Positions 24,526 to 33,410 of a stretch of DNA of 47,967 nt are shown piece after piece (the first letter of the stretch is position 1; each line of letters opens with the position of its first letter). Location of the stretch: NCBI GenBank assembly GCA_002491115.1, contig DKVI01000064.1:1-47967 (forward strand), written 5' to 3'. The notes beneath the pieces are model-generated. The model saw only the letters and a list, made by a program, of their open reading frames with translations. It searched no databases and was not told the DNA's origin. This DNA is from Lachnospiraceae bacterium UBA7182 (lineage in GTDB: Bacteria > Bacillota > Clostridia > Lachnospirales > Lachnospiraceae). Position numbers and translations under genes: made by a program.

Positions 24526-24942
24526 TTATTCTGTTTCATCTTCTCCCAGGATACTGCTGTCCGGAAATGCTTCCACCCGCGCATCGTCATCATCGTCATC
24601 CGCACACAGGCTGATCCGAAACTGGATGCCCGCTATGATAACCAGCACCATGAACGCGGTGATGCCTGCAATCAGGATGCATTTGGTTCCTTTTGACATG
24701 CACTGTCTGCTTATATATACGATCGCCAGCAAAAGTACAGGCACTGCAAGGTACCACAGATAGATGGTAAGTACCGTCAGAATCAGCGCCGCCAGGCTGT
24801 ACAAAAACCCCTTCCACAGCGCTTCCCATATGGTTCCTTTGTCAGGGCAGAAACGGGCCGACCGGTGGCAGACCGCCATACACAGATTCACATAGACCAG
24901 AAAAATCAACAAAAACACCAGATTGTTTACGCCTGAAAACAT
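24526..24942 (-). CDS. Small membrane protein of unknown function
   Basis: 138 residues with about four hydrophobic helices (about 6-24, 44-62, 64-80 and 88-106) and an acidic tail that starts with six consecutive Asp residues (near 115-120) and ends in EDETE. GAGG precedes the ATG at 24942. The acidic run could bind divalent ions, but nothing else supports that. It lies divergent to queH and upstream of an 82-residue unknown gene. Confidence 0.65.
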   Translation of the reverse strand: MFSGVNNLVFLLIFLVYVNLCMAVCHRSARFCPDKGTIWEALWKGFLYSLAALILTVLTIYLWYLAVPVLLLAIVYISRQCMSKGTKCILIAGITAFMVLVIIAGIQFRISLCADDDDDDARVEAFPDSSILGEDETE

Positions 24943-24953
24943 ATTGTTTCCTC

Positions 24954-24982
24954 TTTACAAACCTTCTCTTTTATGCTATATG
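24954..24982 (+). promoter_or_regulatory. Probable promoter of queH
   Basis: TTTACA, 17 bases, TATATG, about 22 bases ahead of the queH start and just after the GCGGAGG-free region; the RBS GGAGG follows. Confidence 0.45.
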
Positions 24983-25004
24983 ATAAAAGCGGAGGAAATA
25001 TCAT

Positions 25005-25634
25005 ATGAACAGACGAAATTTTCAAAAAGAACTGGATCAGATACTGGAAAAAGTATCCCGCGAAGGGCAGGTTCCCTCACTGCTTCTTCACTCCTGCTGC
25101 GCGCCCTGCAGCAGCTATGTGCTGGAATACCTGTCCGAATATTTCCGGATCACCGTTTTTTACTACAATCCAAACATCTATCCGCCCTCGGAATATCACA
25201 CCCGCGCAGAAGAGCAGATGCGCTTTATACAGGCCTTTCCTGTCCGCTATCCGGTGGATTTTATCGAAGGGGAGTATATCCCGGAGGATTTTTATGACTG
25301 TGCCCGGGGGATGGAACGCCTGCCGGAAGGCGCAGAGCGCTGCTTTGCCTGTTACCGGCTAAGGCTTTTTCACACTGCCCGTATGGCAAAGGAGAAAGGC
25401 TTCGACTATTTTGCCTCCACCCTCTCCATCAGCCCTTTAAAAAATGCCGAAAAACTAAATGAGATCGGAGAGCTTCTTTCCCGGGAATACCGGATACGCT
25501 GGCTTCCCAACGATTTCAAAAAGAAAAACGGCTATAAACGCTCCACAGAGCTTTCCAGAGAATACTGCATGTACCGTCAGGATTACTGCGGATGCGTCTA
25601 TTCTCTTAAGGAACGGCATCCAGAGCTTTCCTGA
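25005..25634 (+). CDS. queH: Epoxyqueuosine reductase QueH
   Basis: 209 residues. QueH (former DUF208) is the cobalamin-free enzyme that reduces epoxyqueuosine to queuosine in tRNA, the last step of the pathway, using Fe-S and a metal site. The cysteine pattern is intact: HSCCAPCSS (Cys31, Cys32, Cys35), RCFACYRLR in the middle and DYCGCVYS near the C-terminus. FYYNPNIYP and TLSISPLKN are family blocks. GGAGG precedes the ATG. It converges with the VOC gene, the two stops being only 4 bases apart. Confidence 0.94.
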   Translation: MNRRNFQKELDQILEKVSREGQVPSLLLHSCCAPCSSYVLEYLSEYFRITVFYYNPNIYPPSEYHTRAEEQMRFIQAFPVRYPVDFIEGEYIPEDFYDCARGMERLPEGAERCFACYRLRLFHTARMAKEKGFDYFASTLSISPLKNAEKLNEIGELLSREYRIRWLPNDFKKKNGYKRSTELSREYCMYRQDYCGCVYSLKERHPELS

Positions 25635-25638
25635 CGGA

Positions 25639-26007
25639 TCACCTGGTAGGAATGATCTCCAGCCAGTATCCGTCCGGGTCCTGGATAAAATAGATACCCA
25701 TGGAAGGATTTTCAAAGCAGATACAGCCCATCTCTTTGTGGAGGGCATACGCCCCCTCATAATCATCTACCCGGAAAGCCAGATGGAACTCACAGTCGCC
25801 CAGATTATAAGGGCGGTCCATATCCCGAAGCCAGGTCAGTTCCAGTTCAAAATCGCTTTCTTCATTTTTCAGGTACACGATAATAAAAGAACTGTCTTCT
25901 GCGGTCTTTCTGCGGCACTCTGTCAGCCCCAGGGCTTTTTCATAAAAATCCATGGACCGTTTCAGGTCCGCCACATTATAATTCTCATGAATCATCTGAA
26001 ATTTCAT
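25639..26007 (-). CDS. VOC-family (glyoxalase I-like) protein
   Basis: 122 residues made of two beta-alpha-beta-beta-beta modules. MKFQMIHENYNVADLKRS and YIQDPDGYWLEI-like ends (here YFIQDPDGYWLEIIP) match lactoylglutathione-lyase-like proteins. Metal ligands could be His7, Glu56, His76 and the Glu near the C-terminus. The ATG at 26007 has AGGAGG upstream; a longer frame reaches into trpS and is not credible. It lies 16 bases after trpS. Whether it detoxifies methylglyoxal or acts on another substrate cannot be told. Confidence 0.88.
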   Translation of the reverse strand: MKFQMIHENYNVADLKRSMDFYEKALGLTECRRKTAEDSSFIIVYLKNEESDFELELTWLRDMDRPYNLGDCEFHLAFRVDDYEGAYALHKEMGCICFENPSMGIYFIQDPDGYWLEIIPTR

Positions 26008-26023
26008 CGAATCCTGCCTCCTG

Positions 26024-27028
26024 CTATCTGATTCTGTCCGGAAAACCGACTTTGCGCTGGACTTTGCGCAGCGTCTTCGCAGCCGTATATCCTGCTTTTT
26101 CCGCATTTTCTTTGATGATGCCGTCGATATAGGCTTTATCCTTTGACAGTTCATGATACCGCTCCTGCAAAGGTTTCAGCACGCTGACCACTGCCTCGCC
26201 TACCGCCATCTTAAACTCGCCGTAGCCCTTACCGTCAAATTCTTTCACGACTTCGTCCGGTGTTTTGCCGGTACATGCGCTGTAAATATCGATCAGATTC
26301 CTGATTCCTGGCTGCTCCTCCCGGTATAAGATCTGCGCCTCCGAATCCGTCACCGCGCGTTTGCATTTCCGCATAACCGTGTCCGGATCATCCATCAGAT
26401 AGATGGAGCCGTTGGGATTCTCGTCGGACTTGGACATTTTTTTGGCCGGGTCCTGTAAACTCATGATCTTCGCGCCCACTTTTCCTATATAAGCCTCCGG
26501 CACGGTAAATACGTCCCCATAGACTCCGTTGAACCGCTGAGCGATATCCCGGGTAAGCTCCAGGTGCTGCATCTGATCAATTCCCACCGGCACCACGTCC
26601 GCCTGGTACAGAAGGATATCCGCCGCCATCAGAACCGGGTAAGTGAAAAGTCCCGCATTGATATTGTCCTGATGTTTGGAAGCTTTATCCTTAAACTGTG
26701 TCATCCGTCCCAGCTCCCCCATATAAGTAAAGCAGTTCAGTATCCATGCCAGCTCCGCATGGCCGGACACATGGGACTGATAATACAGGCAGTTCTTCTT
26801 TGGGTCGATCCCCGCCGCAATATAGATCATCAGCAGATTACGCGCTCTCTGCCTTAATGTGGCCGGGTCCTGACGCACCGTAATGGAATGCATGTCCACC
26901 ACGCTGTAAAAACATTCGTATTCATCGCACAGGTTGACCCAGTTCTTAAGCGCTCCCAGATAGTTTCCAAGCGTCAGATTACCGGTCGCCTGCATACCGC
27001 TGAATAATACTTTTTTTCCGTTTATCAT
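26024..27028 (-). CDS. trpS: Tryptophanyl-tRNA synthetase
   Basis: 334 residues of class I synthetase type. The N-terminal SGMQATGNLTLGNYLGALK contains the HIGH-like ATP site as TLGN, and KKMSKSDENP is the KMSKS loop near 200. Length is normal for a bacterial TrpRS. Promoter and start are clear (27068-27096; AAGGAG before the ATG). No T-box leader is visible in the short upstream region. It is followed by the VOC gene. Confidence 0.97.
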   Translation of the reverse strand: MINGKKVLFSGMQATGNLTLGNYLGALKNWVNLCDEYECFYSVVDMHSITVRQDPATLRQRARNLLMIYIAAGIDPKKNCLYYQSHVSGHAELAWILNCFTYMGELGRMTQFKDKASKHQDNINAGLFTYPVLMAADILLYQADVVPVGIDQMQHLELTRDIAQRFNGVYGDVFTVPEAYIGKVGAKIMSLQDPAKKMSKSDENPNGSIYLMDDPDTVMRKCKRAVTDSEAQILYREEQPGIRNLIDIYSACTGKTPDEVVKEFDGKGYGEFKMAVGEAVVSVLKPLQERYHELSKDKAYIDGIIKENAEKAGYTAAKTLRKVQRKVGFPDRIR

Positions 27029-27067
27029 CTTCTTTTCTTTACTCCTTAGGCCTGAAATATGGTTACA

Positions 27068-27096
27068 ATTATAGCACAGTTACATTTTTCATGCAA
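27068..27096 (-). promoter_or_regulatory. Promoter of trpS
   Basis: Minus-strand TTGCAT, 17 bases, TATAAT. The -35 box touches the stop codon of the YdcF-like gene at 27097, so trpS has its own transcription unit. Confidence 0.75.
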
Positions 27097-27675
27097 TCAC
27101 CGGCGCTTTCGCATCTCTTCCACCATAATGTCCTCAAACTGCGCGCCGCAGTTTTTCACTTCCGTAAGTACCGTCCGTATGCCTTCCCTGGACCTGTGCC
27201 AATTGTCCCGGCTGATTCCTTTTGTCACCACAGGACACACAAGGATCTCCGTATCCGGGAAGCAGACCTGATAGTAAAGCTTCGCCCGTCTGGCATGATA
27301 GGCCTGGCAGCAGAGGATCGCCCGGTTCACACACAGGCCTTTCTGGTCCGTCACCTCTCTGGAACGCAGGGCGTTTTCATAAGTAAAGGTAGCCTGATCT
27401 TCCCGCCATACACATGCTTTTGGCACTCCGGCTTTCGTCAGAATATGATAAAAATACGCCCACTCTGTCGGAAACGCCGGGTCCTTGTCAAAATACCCTT
27501 TCAGTTTCCCGTATTTACCCGAGGGCAGCACCACAGGGGCATAGCCCTCTTTCCAAAGGCCGGCCGCCCGAAGCGCAAGCGCTTCTTCCTCCGACCCCGG
27601 AAGAAAGATAATATCTGCGGGTTTAAGGGCATCTTCTAAAAATACAAACTTTGTATACTCGTCAATAAAACTCAT
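27097..27675 (-). CDS. YdcF/DUF218-like protein
   Basis: 192 residues. The DUF218 pattern is visible: DIIFLPGSEEEALALRAAGLW, then PSGKYG, then ATFTYENALRSREV and AILCCQAYHARRAKLYYQ. DUF218 proteins include YdcF and SanA; some bind SAM and others act in envelope barrier function. No membrane helix is present, so this is a soluble YdcF-like member. The ATG at 27675 lies one base after the aminotransferase stop, so translation is probably coupled. Function unknown. Confidence 0.8.
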   Translation of the reverse strand: MSFIDEYTKFVFLEDALKPADIIFLPGSEEEALALRAAGLWKEGYAPVVLPSGKYGKLKGYFDKDPAFPTEWAYFYHILTKAGVPKACVWREDQATFTYENALRSREVTDQKGLCVNRAILCCQAYHARRAKLYYQVCFPDTEILVCPVVTKGISRDNWHRSREGIRTVLTEVKNCGAQFEDIMVEEMRKRR

Positions 27676-27676
27676 G

Positions 27677-28846
27677 TCAGCCACAGATACCGCTTTCTTT
27701 GATGGCCTGTATCGCTTTTTGGATCTCTTCTTTCGGATATACCAGAGCCATGCGGACATAGCCTTCCCCGAGCTTTCCGAAAGCGGTGCCCGGAACAACG
27801 ATCACGCCTGCTTTTTCCATCAGATCCAGGGAGAATTTCTCGCTGCTTGTATAATTTTTCGGAATCGGCGCCCACACGAACATGGTCCCCTGACCGTCCG
27901 GCACTTCCCATCCGATCTCGCTTAATCCTCTGCACAGTGTATTACACCGTTCCTCATAGAGCCTGCACTGTTCTTTTACGCTGTCCTGAGGCCCCGTAAG
28001 CGCCGCGATCGCCGCGTACTGCACAGGCAGAAAGATCCCGTAATCGATCTGGGAACGCACCTTTTTAAACATCTCGATCATCTTTGTATTGCCCAGCGCG
28101 AAGGAAATGCGCATGCCGGTCACATTGTAGGACTTGGACAGGGAATAAAACTCGATCCCCACATCCATGGCGCCTTCATAGGATAAAAAGGACTTTCCTT
28201 CTTTGCCTCCATATACCAGATCCGCGTAGGCATTGTCATGAAGAATCGCCACATGATATTTTTTCGCAAAGGCGATGGCTTTTTCATAGAACTTATCGTC
28301 CGCCACCGTACAGACCGGGTTGGCGGGATAGGAAAGAACCATAAACTTTGCCGCCCGGGCCGTATCTTCCGGAATATCGTCAAAATCCGGCAGAAAATTA
28401 TTTTCCTTATACAAAGGATAGGTGACCATCTTCGCCCCTGTCAGCTCCGGTCCGATGCCGAACACCGGATACCCCGGGTCAGGCACAAGCACGATCTCCC
28501 CCGGATCACAGAATTCCAGCGCAATATGCGCCATCCCCTCCTGGGAACCGTAAAGCGCCATGATCTGATCTGTCAGAAGCTCCACGCCGAATCTTTTTTT
28601 ATAAAACGCCTGCACCGCCTCAAGAAGCTCCGGCCGGTCTGCCAGCGCGTATTTATAGTTCTCCGGGTCCTTGCAGGCCTCCTGCATGGCCTCCATGATA
28701 TGTACCGGAGGATGGAAATCAGGCGTGCCTACGGAAAAATTGTAGACCGTCCTTCCTTGTTTTAACAGTTCTTCTTTTTTTGCATTCAATACAGAGAAAA
28801 TCCCTTCTTCAATCTTCCGGGATCTTCTGGAAAATGTCAGTTCCAT
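27677..28846 (-). CDS. PLP-dependent class I/II aminotransferase
   Basis: 389 residues of fold type I. Key features are the N-terminal FSVGTPDFHPP, the substrate block YPANPVCTV with NP for the carboxylate, DNAYADLVYG with Asp-x-x-Tyr for PLP, SLSKSYNVTGMRIS with the Schiff-base Lys, and a C-terminal GYVRMALVYP with the Arg that binds substrate carboxylate. It resembles the LL-diaminopimelate / MalY-like group, but substrate cannot be decided. AAGGAG precedes the ATG at 28846. It forms an operon with the YdcF-like gene. Confidence 0.9.
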   Translation of the reverse strand: MELTFSRRSRKIEEGIFSVLNAKKEELLKQGRTVYNFSVGTPDFHPPVHIMEAMQEACKDPENYKYALADRPELLEAVQAFYKKRFGVELLTDQIMALYGSQEGMAHIALEFCDPGEIVLVPDPGYPVFGIGPELTGAKMVTYPLYKENNFLPDFDDIPEDTARAAKFMVLSYPANPVCTVADDKFYEKAIAFAKKYHVAILHDNAYADLVYGGKEGKSFLSYEGAMDVGIEFYSLSKSYNVTGMRISFALGNTKMIEMFKKVRSQIDYGIFLPVQYAAIAALTGPQDSVKEQCRLYEERCNTLCRGLSEIGWEVPDGQGTMFVWAPIPKNYTSSEKFSLDLMEKAGVIVVPGTAFGKLGEGYVRMALVYPKEEIQKAIQAIKESGICG

Positions 28847-28911
28847 ATAAAAGCTCCTTTCAGTCTGCCCGCAGCCGGGCTTTTCTGCCTGTTTATGCGG
28901 GAACTGTTTCC

Positions 28912-28939
28912 ATTTTACAAAAAACTGCCGGAAAGTCAA
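28912..28939 (-). promoter_or_regulatory. Promoter of the aminotransferase operon
   Basis: Minus-strand TTGACT, 16 bases, TAAAAT, about 65 bases ahead of the ATG at 28846. A perfect 14-bp palindrome (28954-28967) lies just upstream of the -35 box. Confidence 0.6.
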
Positions 28940-29026
28940 GTACAGGACTTGCAAATGCGCGCGCATTCTGTTAAAGTGAAGGGGTAAGAAATACAGAAAT
29001 GTCTGTAAGAAATGTGAGGTTTACAA

Positions 29027-29377
29027 ATGTCCAACACTTGTGATGAAACAAAGTGCAATGGTGACTGTGCTTCCTGCGGCGGCGAAGGCGTAACCGTAAC
29101 GCTGACCCTGGATGACGACTCCACCATCGAATGCGCCATCATCGGAATCTTCGATGCAAATAACAAGGAATATATCGCCCTTCTTCCGCTGGACGAGGAC
29201 GGAAAGAATACGGACGGCGAAGCGTTCCTGTATCGTTACATAACCAGTCCCCTGGGAAGTCCCCAGCTGGAAAATATTGATGACGACGAAGAATACGAAG
29301 CCGCATCCGAAGCCTTTGACGAGATGCTCGATTCCATGGAATATGACGAACTGGTATCCGAAGAAAAACTGAATTAA
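29027..29377 (+). CDS. DUF1292-family protein with N-terminal Cys motif
   Basis: 116 residues. The DUF1292 domain covers about 20-110: a beta-rich VTVTLTLDDDSTIECAIIGIF, EYIALLPLDED, then an acidic helical tail (DEEYEAASEAFDEML). This family (YrzB in Bacillus) is conserved in Firmicutes without a known function. The extra part is the N-terminus, with Cys5, Cys10, Cys14 and Cys17 in CNGDCASCGG, a likely metal or cluster site; the same CNxDCASCG string ends RnfE. GAGG lies before the ATG. It is a single-gene unit closed by a strong terminator. Confidence 0.85.
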   Translation: MSNTCDETKCNGDCASCGGEGVTVTLTLDDDSTIECAIIGIFDANNKEYIALLPLDEDGKNTDGEAFLYRYITSPLGSPQLENIDDDEEYEAASEAFDEMLDSMEYDELVSEEKLN

Positions 29378-29383
29378 GCGTTT

Positions 29384-29427
29384 AAAAAGACCGGCAGCGG
29401 CTTATAAAAGCCATGCCGGTCTTTTTT
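29384..29427. terminator. Bidirectional terminator between DUF1292 gene and coaX
   Basis: Arms near 29384-29396 and 29414-29427 pair around GACCGGCA/TGCCGGTC, with an inner GGCTT/AAGCC helix. A-run on the left and T-run on the right let it serve both converging genes. Confidence 0.88.
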
Positions 29428-29433
29428 GACTGT

Positions 29434-30198
29434 TTACTGGTTTTTATCGTAAATGATCTTAAGGCCCTTTAAAAGCAGTCCGTCGTCCAGAATAATCTCA
29501 TGCCTGCAATGGGGGATCAGAGACTTCGCAAGGCCGCCGGTGGCAATCATCGTCAGCTTCTGTCCCATCTCTTCCTCAATCCGCTCCAGCATGCCGTCCA
29601 AAAGCGCCGCGTTTCCGTAAAAAACACCGCTTTTCATACAGTCCACCGTATTTTTTCCGATCAGCCGGGCAGGAGGCTCGATGCTGATCTTGGGAAGCTG
29701 CGCGGTCATGGCCGTCAGGGTATCCGCGGCGATGCGCGCGCCCGGAATAATCGCGCCCCCGATATAGTTTTTCTTTTCATCCACCACGCAGATGGTGGTG
29801 GCCGTCCCCATGTCAATGATGGCGGCCGGCACCGGATACTCGTGGATTACAGCCACGGCATTGACGATCCGGTCGCTGCCCACCTGCCTTGGGTCGTCCA
29901 TCAGGATATTTAACCCGGTCTTCACGCCGGGGCCGATGACCATGACTTCACGGCCCAGGATTTTCTCCATGGAGTGTTTTACCGTGTTGGTCACCGGCGG
30001 GACGACGGAAGATATAATCCCGCCGTCCAGGCTGCCGGTCTGAATCCCGTGAAGCTCCAGGATATTTTTAAAACTGATGGCGTATTCCAGTTCCGTCCGG
30101 GTGGAGACGGTAGAGAGACGTTCCTCAAAACAGATGGCATTGCCCTCCACACACCCGACCACAATATTTGTATTTCCGATATCTACTGCAAGTATCAT
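29434..30198 (-). CDS. coaX: Type III pantothenate kinase
   Basis: 254 residues of the ASKHA fold. CoaX makes 4'-phosphopantothenate, the first step of CoA synthesis from pantothenate. ATP-site block MILAVDIGNTNIVVG begins the protein. GPGVKTGLNIL, DRIVNAVAV, IDMGTATTICVVDE and IGGAIIPGARIAADTL follow as in the family. Type III kinases are not inhibited by CoA. It lies 14 bases after carB with its own GGGAG RBS, and so probably shares the carAB transcript. Confidence 0.96.
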   Translation of the reverse strand: MILAVDIGNTNIVVGCVEGNAICFEERLSTVSTRTELEYAISFKNILELHGIQTGSLDGGIISSVVPPVTNTVKHSMEKILGREVMVIGPGVKTGLNILMDDPRQVGSDRIVNAVAVIHEYPVPAAIIDMGTATTICVVDEKKNYIGGAIIPGARIAADTLTAMTAQLPKISIEPPARLIGKNTVDCMKSGVFYGNAALLDGMLERIEEEMGQKLTMIATGGLAKSLIPHCRHEIILDDGLLLKGLKIIYDKNQ

Positions 30199-30212
30199 GT
30201 TTTTATCTCCCG

Positions 30213-33200
30213 TTATATTTTCGCTATATCAATCAATGTCAGCTTCCGGCTGTCCGTGTTCTCCAGAGAGGTCACCAGCGCTTTCGCCGTGTCGATGGCA
30301 GTCAGCACATGTACGCCGGTCTCGATGGCGTTGCGGCGGATAATGAATCCGTCATGGCCGTGTTCCACGCCCTGGGAAGGCGTATCGATGACCAGGTCGA
30401 TCTGATGGCCCAGAATCAGGTCCAGAATATTGGGGGATTCCTGTTCCAGCTTGCGGGTCATGCGCACCTGCACGTCCGCTTCTATAAGGGCTCTTGCCGT
30501 TCCTTTTGTGGCAAATATATTATAACCCAGCGCCTCAAGCCTTCTGGCGATGTCCACTGCTTCGGCTTTGTCTTCATCGCGGACGGTCATAATCACGTTC
30601 CTGTACCTGGGCAGGCGGATACCGGCTCCTAGAAACGCTTTATAAAGCGCCTCGTTAAATGTACGGGCAATTCCAAGACATTCCCCGGTGGATTTCATCT
30701 CCGGACCCAGGCCGATATCGGCGCCCCGGATCTTCTCAAAAGAAAAGACCGGCATCTTGACCGCAAAGTAATCCGCTTCTTTCTGAAGCCCCGGCGTATA
30801 ACCCAAATCCTTTAATTTCTGCCCCAGGATCGCTTTTGTCGCCAGCGGCACGATGGGAATCCCGGTCACTTTGCTGATATAGGGAACCGTACGGCTGGAC
30901 CGGGGATTTACTTCGATCACATACACATCCTCCCCCACGGCGATAAACTGAATATTGATCAGTCCCACCACATGCAGGGAACGGGCCAGCCTTCTGGTAT
31001 ATTCTTCAATCGTCGCCTTTACGCCCTCGCTGATACTCTGGGCCGGATAGACGGAAATACTGTCCCCCGAATGGATGCCCGCGCGCTCAATATGCTCCAT
31101 AATGCCGGGAATCAGAATATCCTCCCCGTCACAGACCGCGTCCACTTCGATCTCTTTTCCTTTTAAATATTTATCTACCAGGATCGGATGGTCCTGGGCA
31201 ATCCGGTTGATGATGCTGATAAATTCTTCCACATCCGTATCGTTAATCGCGATCTGCATCCCCTGGCCGCCCAGCACATAGGACGGACGGACCAGCACCG
31301 GATAGCCCAGCCGGTTCGCCACCGCTTTCGCTTCCTCGGCGGTATAGACCGTATCTCCTTTGGGACGGGGAATACCACATTCTTCCAGAATATGATCAAA
31401 CAGTTCTCTGTCCTCCGCGGCGTCCACATTCTCCGCGGAAGTACCCAGAATCGGCACGCCCAGCTCCATCAAAGCCTGGGTCAGTTTGATGGCTGTCTGC
31501 CCGCCGAACTGCACCACCGCCCCGTCCGGTTTCTCCAGGCGGACGATATTTTCCACATCTTCCGGCGTCAGCGGCTCAAAATACAGTTTGTCCGCAATAT
31601 CAAAGTCCGTGCTGACCGTCTCCGGATTGTTGTTGATAATGATCGTCTCATAGCCTTCTTTGGCAAAAGCCCAGGTACAATGTACAGAACAGAAGTCAAA
31701 CTCGATTCCCTGCCCGATCCGAATGGGTCCCGAACCGATGACCAGTACTTTTTTTCTGTCATTTGTACATACCGCTTCATTCTCACTGCCGAATACAGAA
31801 TAATAGTAAGGCGTCGCCGCCGCAAATTCCGCCGCGCAGGTATCCACCATCTTATAGGCCGCCACAATCCCGTTTTCTTCCCGCATCTTTTTGATCTCTT
31901 CCATACTTTTACCTGACAGTTCCGAGATCACCTTGTCAGGAAATTCGATGCGTTTTGCTTCCTGTAAAAGCTCCGGGGTGAATTCTTTTTGCGAAAGCGC
32001 CTGCTCCATTTCCACAAGGATGGCAATCTTATCAATAAACCAAGGATCAATCCGGGTCAGCTCATGGATTGTCTCATAGGATATCCCCCTGCGCAGAGCT
32101 TCCGCGATCACCCAGATCCTCCGGTCATCCACCACCGAAAGCTGTTTTTTCAGTTCCGGCTCGTCTAACTGGCTGAAATCATAAGACCGTAAGCTGTCCA
32201 CATGCTGCTCTAAGGAGCGGATGGCTTTCATCAGCCCTCCTTCAAAACTGTCGCTGATGCTCATGACCTCCCCGGTGGCTTTCATCTGGGTGGTCAGCGT
32301 TCTGCGGGCGCTGATAAATTTATCAAAAGGCAGACGGGGCATCTTCACCACACAGTAGTCCAGCATGGGTTCAAAGCTTGCCATGGTCTGTCCGGTAACG
32401 GCGTTTTTAATCTCATCCAGTGTATATCCTACCGCGATCTTCGCCGCCACTTTGGCGATGGGGTAGCCCGTCGCTTTGGAGGCCAGCGCGGAAGAACGGC
32501 TGACACGGGGATTGACTTCGATGACGCAGTATTCAAAGCTTTCCGGATGCAGCGCAAACTGCACATTACAGCCTCCGGTGATCGCAAGCTCGCTGATAAT
32601 ATTCAAAGCCGAAGTACGAAGCATCTGATATTCTTTATCCCCAAGCGTCTGGGAAGGCGCCACCACGATGCTGTCGCCTGTATGAACCCCCACGGGATCG
32701 ATATTTTCCATGTTGCAGACCGTAATCACATTCCCCGCGCCGTCCCGCATCACTTCGTATTCGATCTCTTTCCAGCCTGCGATACAGCGCTCCACCAGCA
32801 CCTGCCCCACGCGGGAGAGACGCAGGCCGTTTGAAAGGATCTCTTCCAGCTGATTCTGATCATGGGCAATACCGCCGCCGCTTCCGCCCAGCGTATAGGC
32901 CGGACGCAGCACGACCGGATACCCGATCTGACTGGCAAAAGCGATTCCTTCCTCGAGGCTTTCCACCACAAGGGAAGGGGCTACCGGCTCCCCGATCTTC
33001 TCCATGGTGGACTTAAATTCCAGCCGGTCCTCCGCCTTCTTGATCGTGCCGGCGGTCGTGCCGATCAGTTTAACGCCTGTCTCCTTAAAAAATCCCCTCT
33101 CCTCCAGCTCCATGGCAAGGTTCAGCCCCGCCTGTCCGCCCAGGGTGGGAAGCACGCTGTCAGGCTTCTCTTTTAAGATCAGTTGTTCCACCACTTCCAC

Positions 33201-33410
33201 GGTCAGCGGTTCTATATACACTCTGTCGGCGATATCTTTGTCTGTCATGATGGTTGCCGGATTGGAATTTAAAAGAACGACCTCCATTCCTTCTTCTTTG
33301 AGGGAACGGCAGGCCTGGGTGCCTGCATAGTCAAATTCCGCCGCCTGCCCGATGACGATCGGGCCGGAACCGATGACCAGTACTTTCTTTATATCAGGAT
33401 TTCTAGGCAT
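30213..33410 (-). CDS. carB: Carbamoyl phosphate synthase large subunit
   Basis: 1065 residues, full length. Two homologous halves are plain: KVLVIGSGPIVIGQAAEFDYAG at the start and KKVLVIGSGPIRIGQGIEFDF near 555. Each half carries an ATP-grasp domain, and the C-terminal MGS-like allosteric domain (about 930-1065) carries TKGTAR and DLVIDTP. The enzyme makes carbamoyl phosphate for pyrimidines and arginine. GGAGG precedes the ATG, which overlaps the carA stop by 8 bases. No break was seen. Confidence 0.98.
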   Translation of the reverse strand: MPRNPDIKKVLVIGSGPIVIGQAAEFDYAGTQACRSLKEEGMEVVLLNSNPATIMTDKDIADRVYIEPLTVEVVEQLILKEKPDSVLPTLGGQAGLNLAMELEERGFFKETGVKLIGTTAGTIKKAEDRLEFKSTMEKIGEPVAPSLVVESLEEGIAFASQIGYPVVLRPAYTLGGSGGGIAHDQNQLEEILSNGLRLSRVGQVLVERCIAGWKEIEYEVMRDGAGNVITVCNMENIDPVGVHTGDSIVVAPSQTLGDKEYQMLRTSALNIISELAITGGCNVQFALHPESFEYCVIEVNPRVSRSSALASKATGYPIAKVAAKIAVGYTLDEIKNAVTGQTMASFEPMLDYCVVKMPRLPFDKFISARRTLTTQMKATGEVMSISDSFEGGLMKAIRSLEQHVDSLRSYDFSQLDEPELKKQLSVVDDRRIWVIAEALRRGISYETIHELTRIDPWFIDKIAILVEMEQALSQKEFTPELLQEAKRIEFPDKVISELSGKSMEEIKKMREENGIVAAYKMVDTCAAEFAAATPYYYSVFGSENEAVCTNDRKKVLVIGSGPIRIGQGIEFDFCSVHCTWAFAKEGYETIIINNNPETVSTDFDIADKLYFEPLTPEDVENIVRLEKPDGAVVQFGGQTAIKLTQALMELGVPILGTSAENVDAAEDRELFDHILEECGIPRPKGDTVYTAEEAKAVANRLGYPVLVRPSYVLGGQGMQIAINDTDVEEFISIINRIAQDHPILVDKYLKGKEIEVDAVCDGEDILIPGIMEHIERAGIHSGDSISVYPAQSISEGVKATIEEYTRRLARSLHVVGLINIQFIAVGEDVYVIEVNPRSSRTVPYISKVTGIPIVPLATKAILGQKLKDLGYTPGLQKEADYFAVKMPVFSFEKIRGADIGLGPEMKSTGECLGIARTFNEALYKAFLGAGIRLPRYRNVIMTVRDEDKAEAVDIARRLEALGYNIFATKGTARALIEADVQVRMTRKLEQESPNILDLILGHQIDLVIDTPSQGVEHGHDGFIIRRNAIETGVHVLTAIDTAKALVTSLENTDSRKLTLIDIAKI

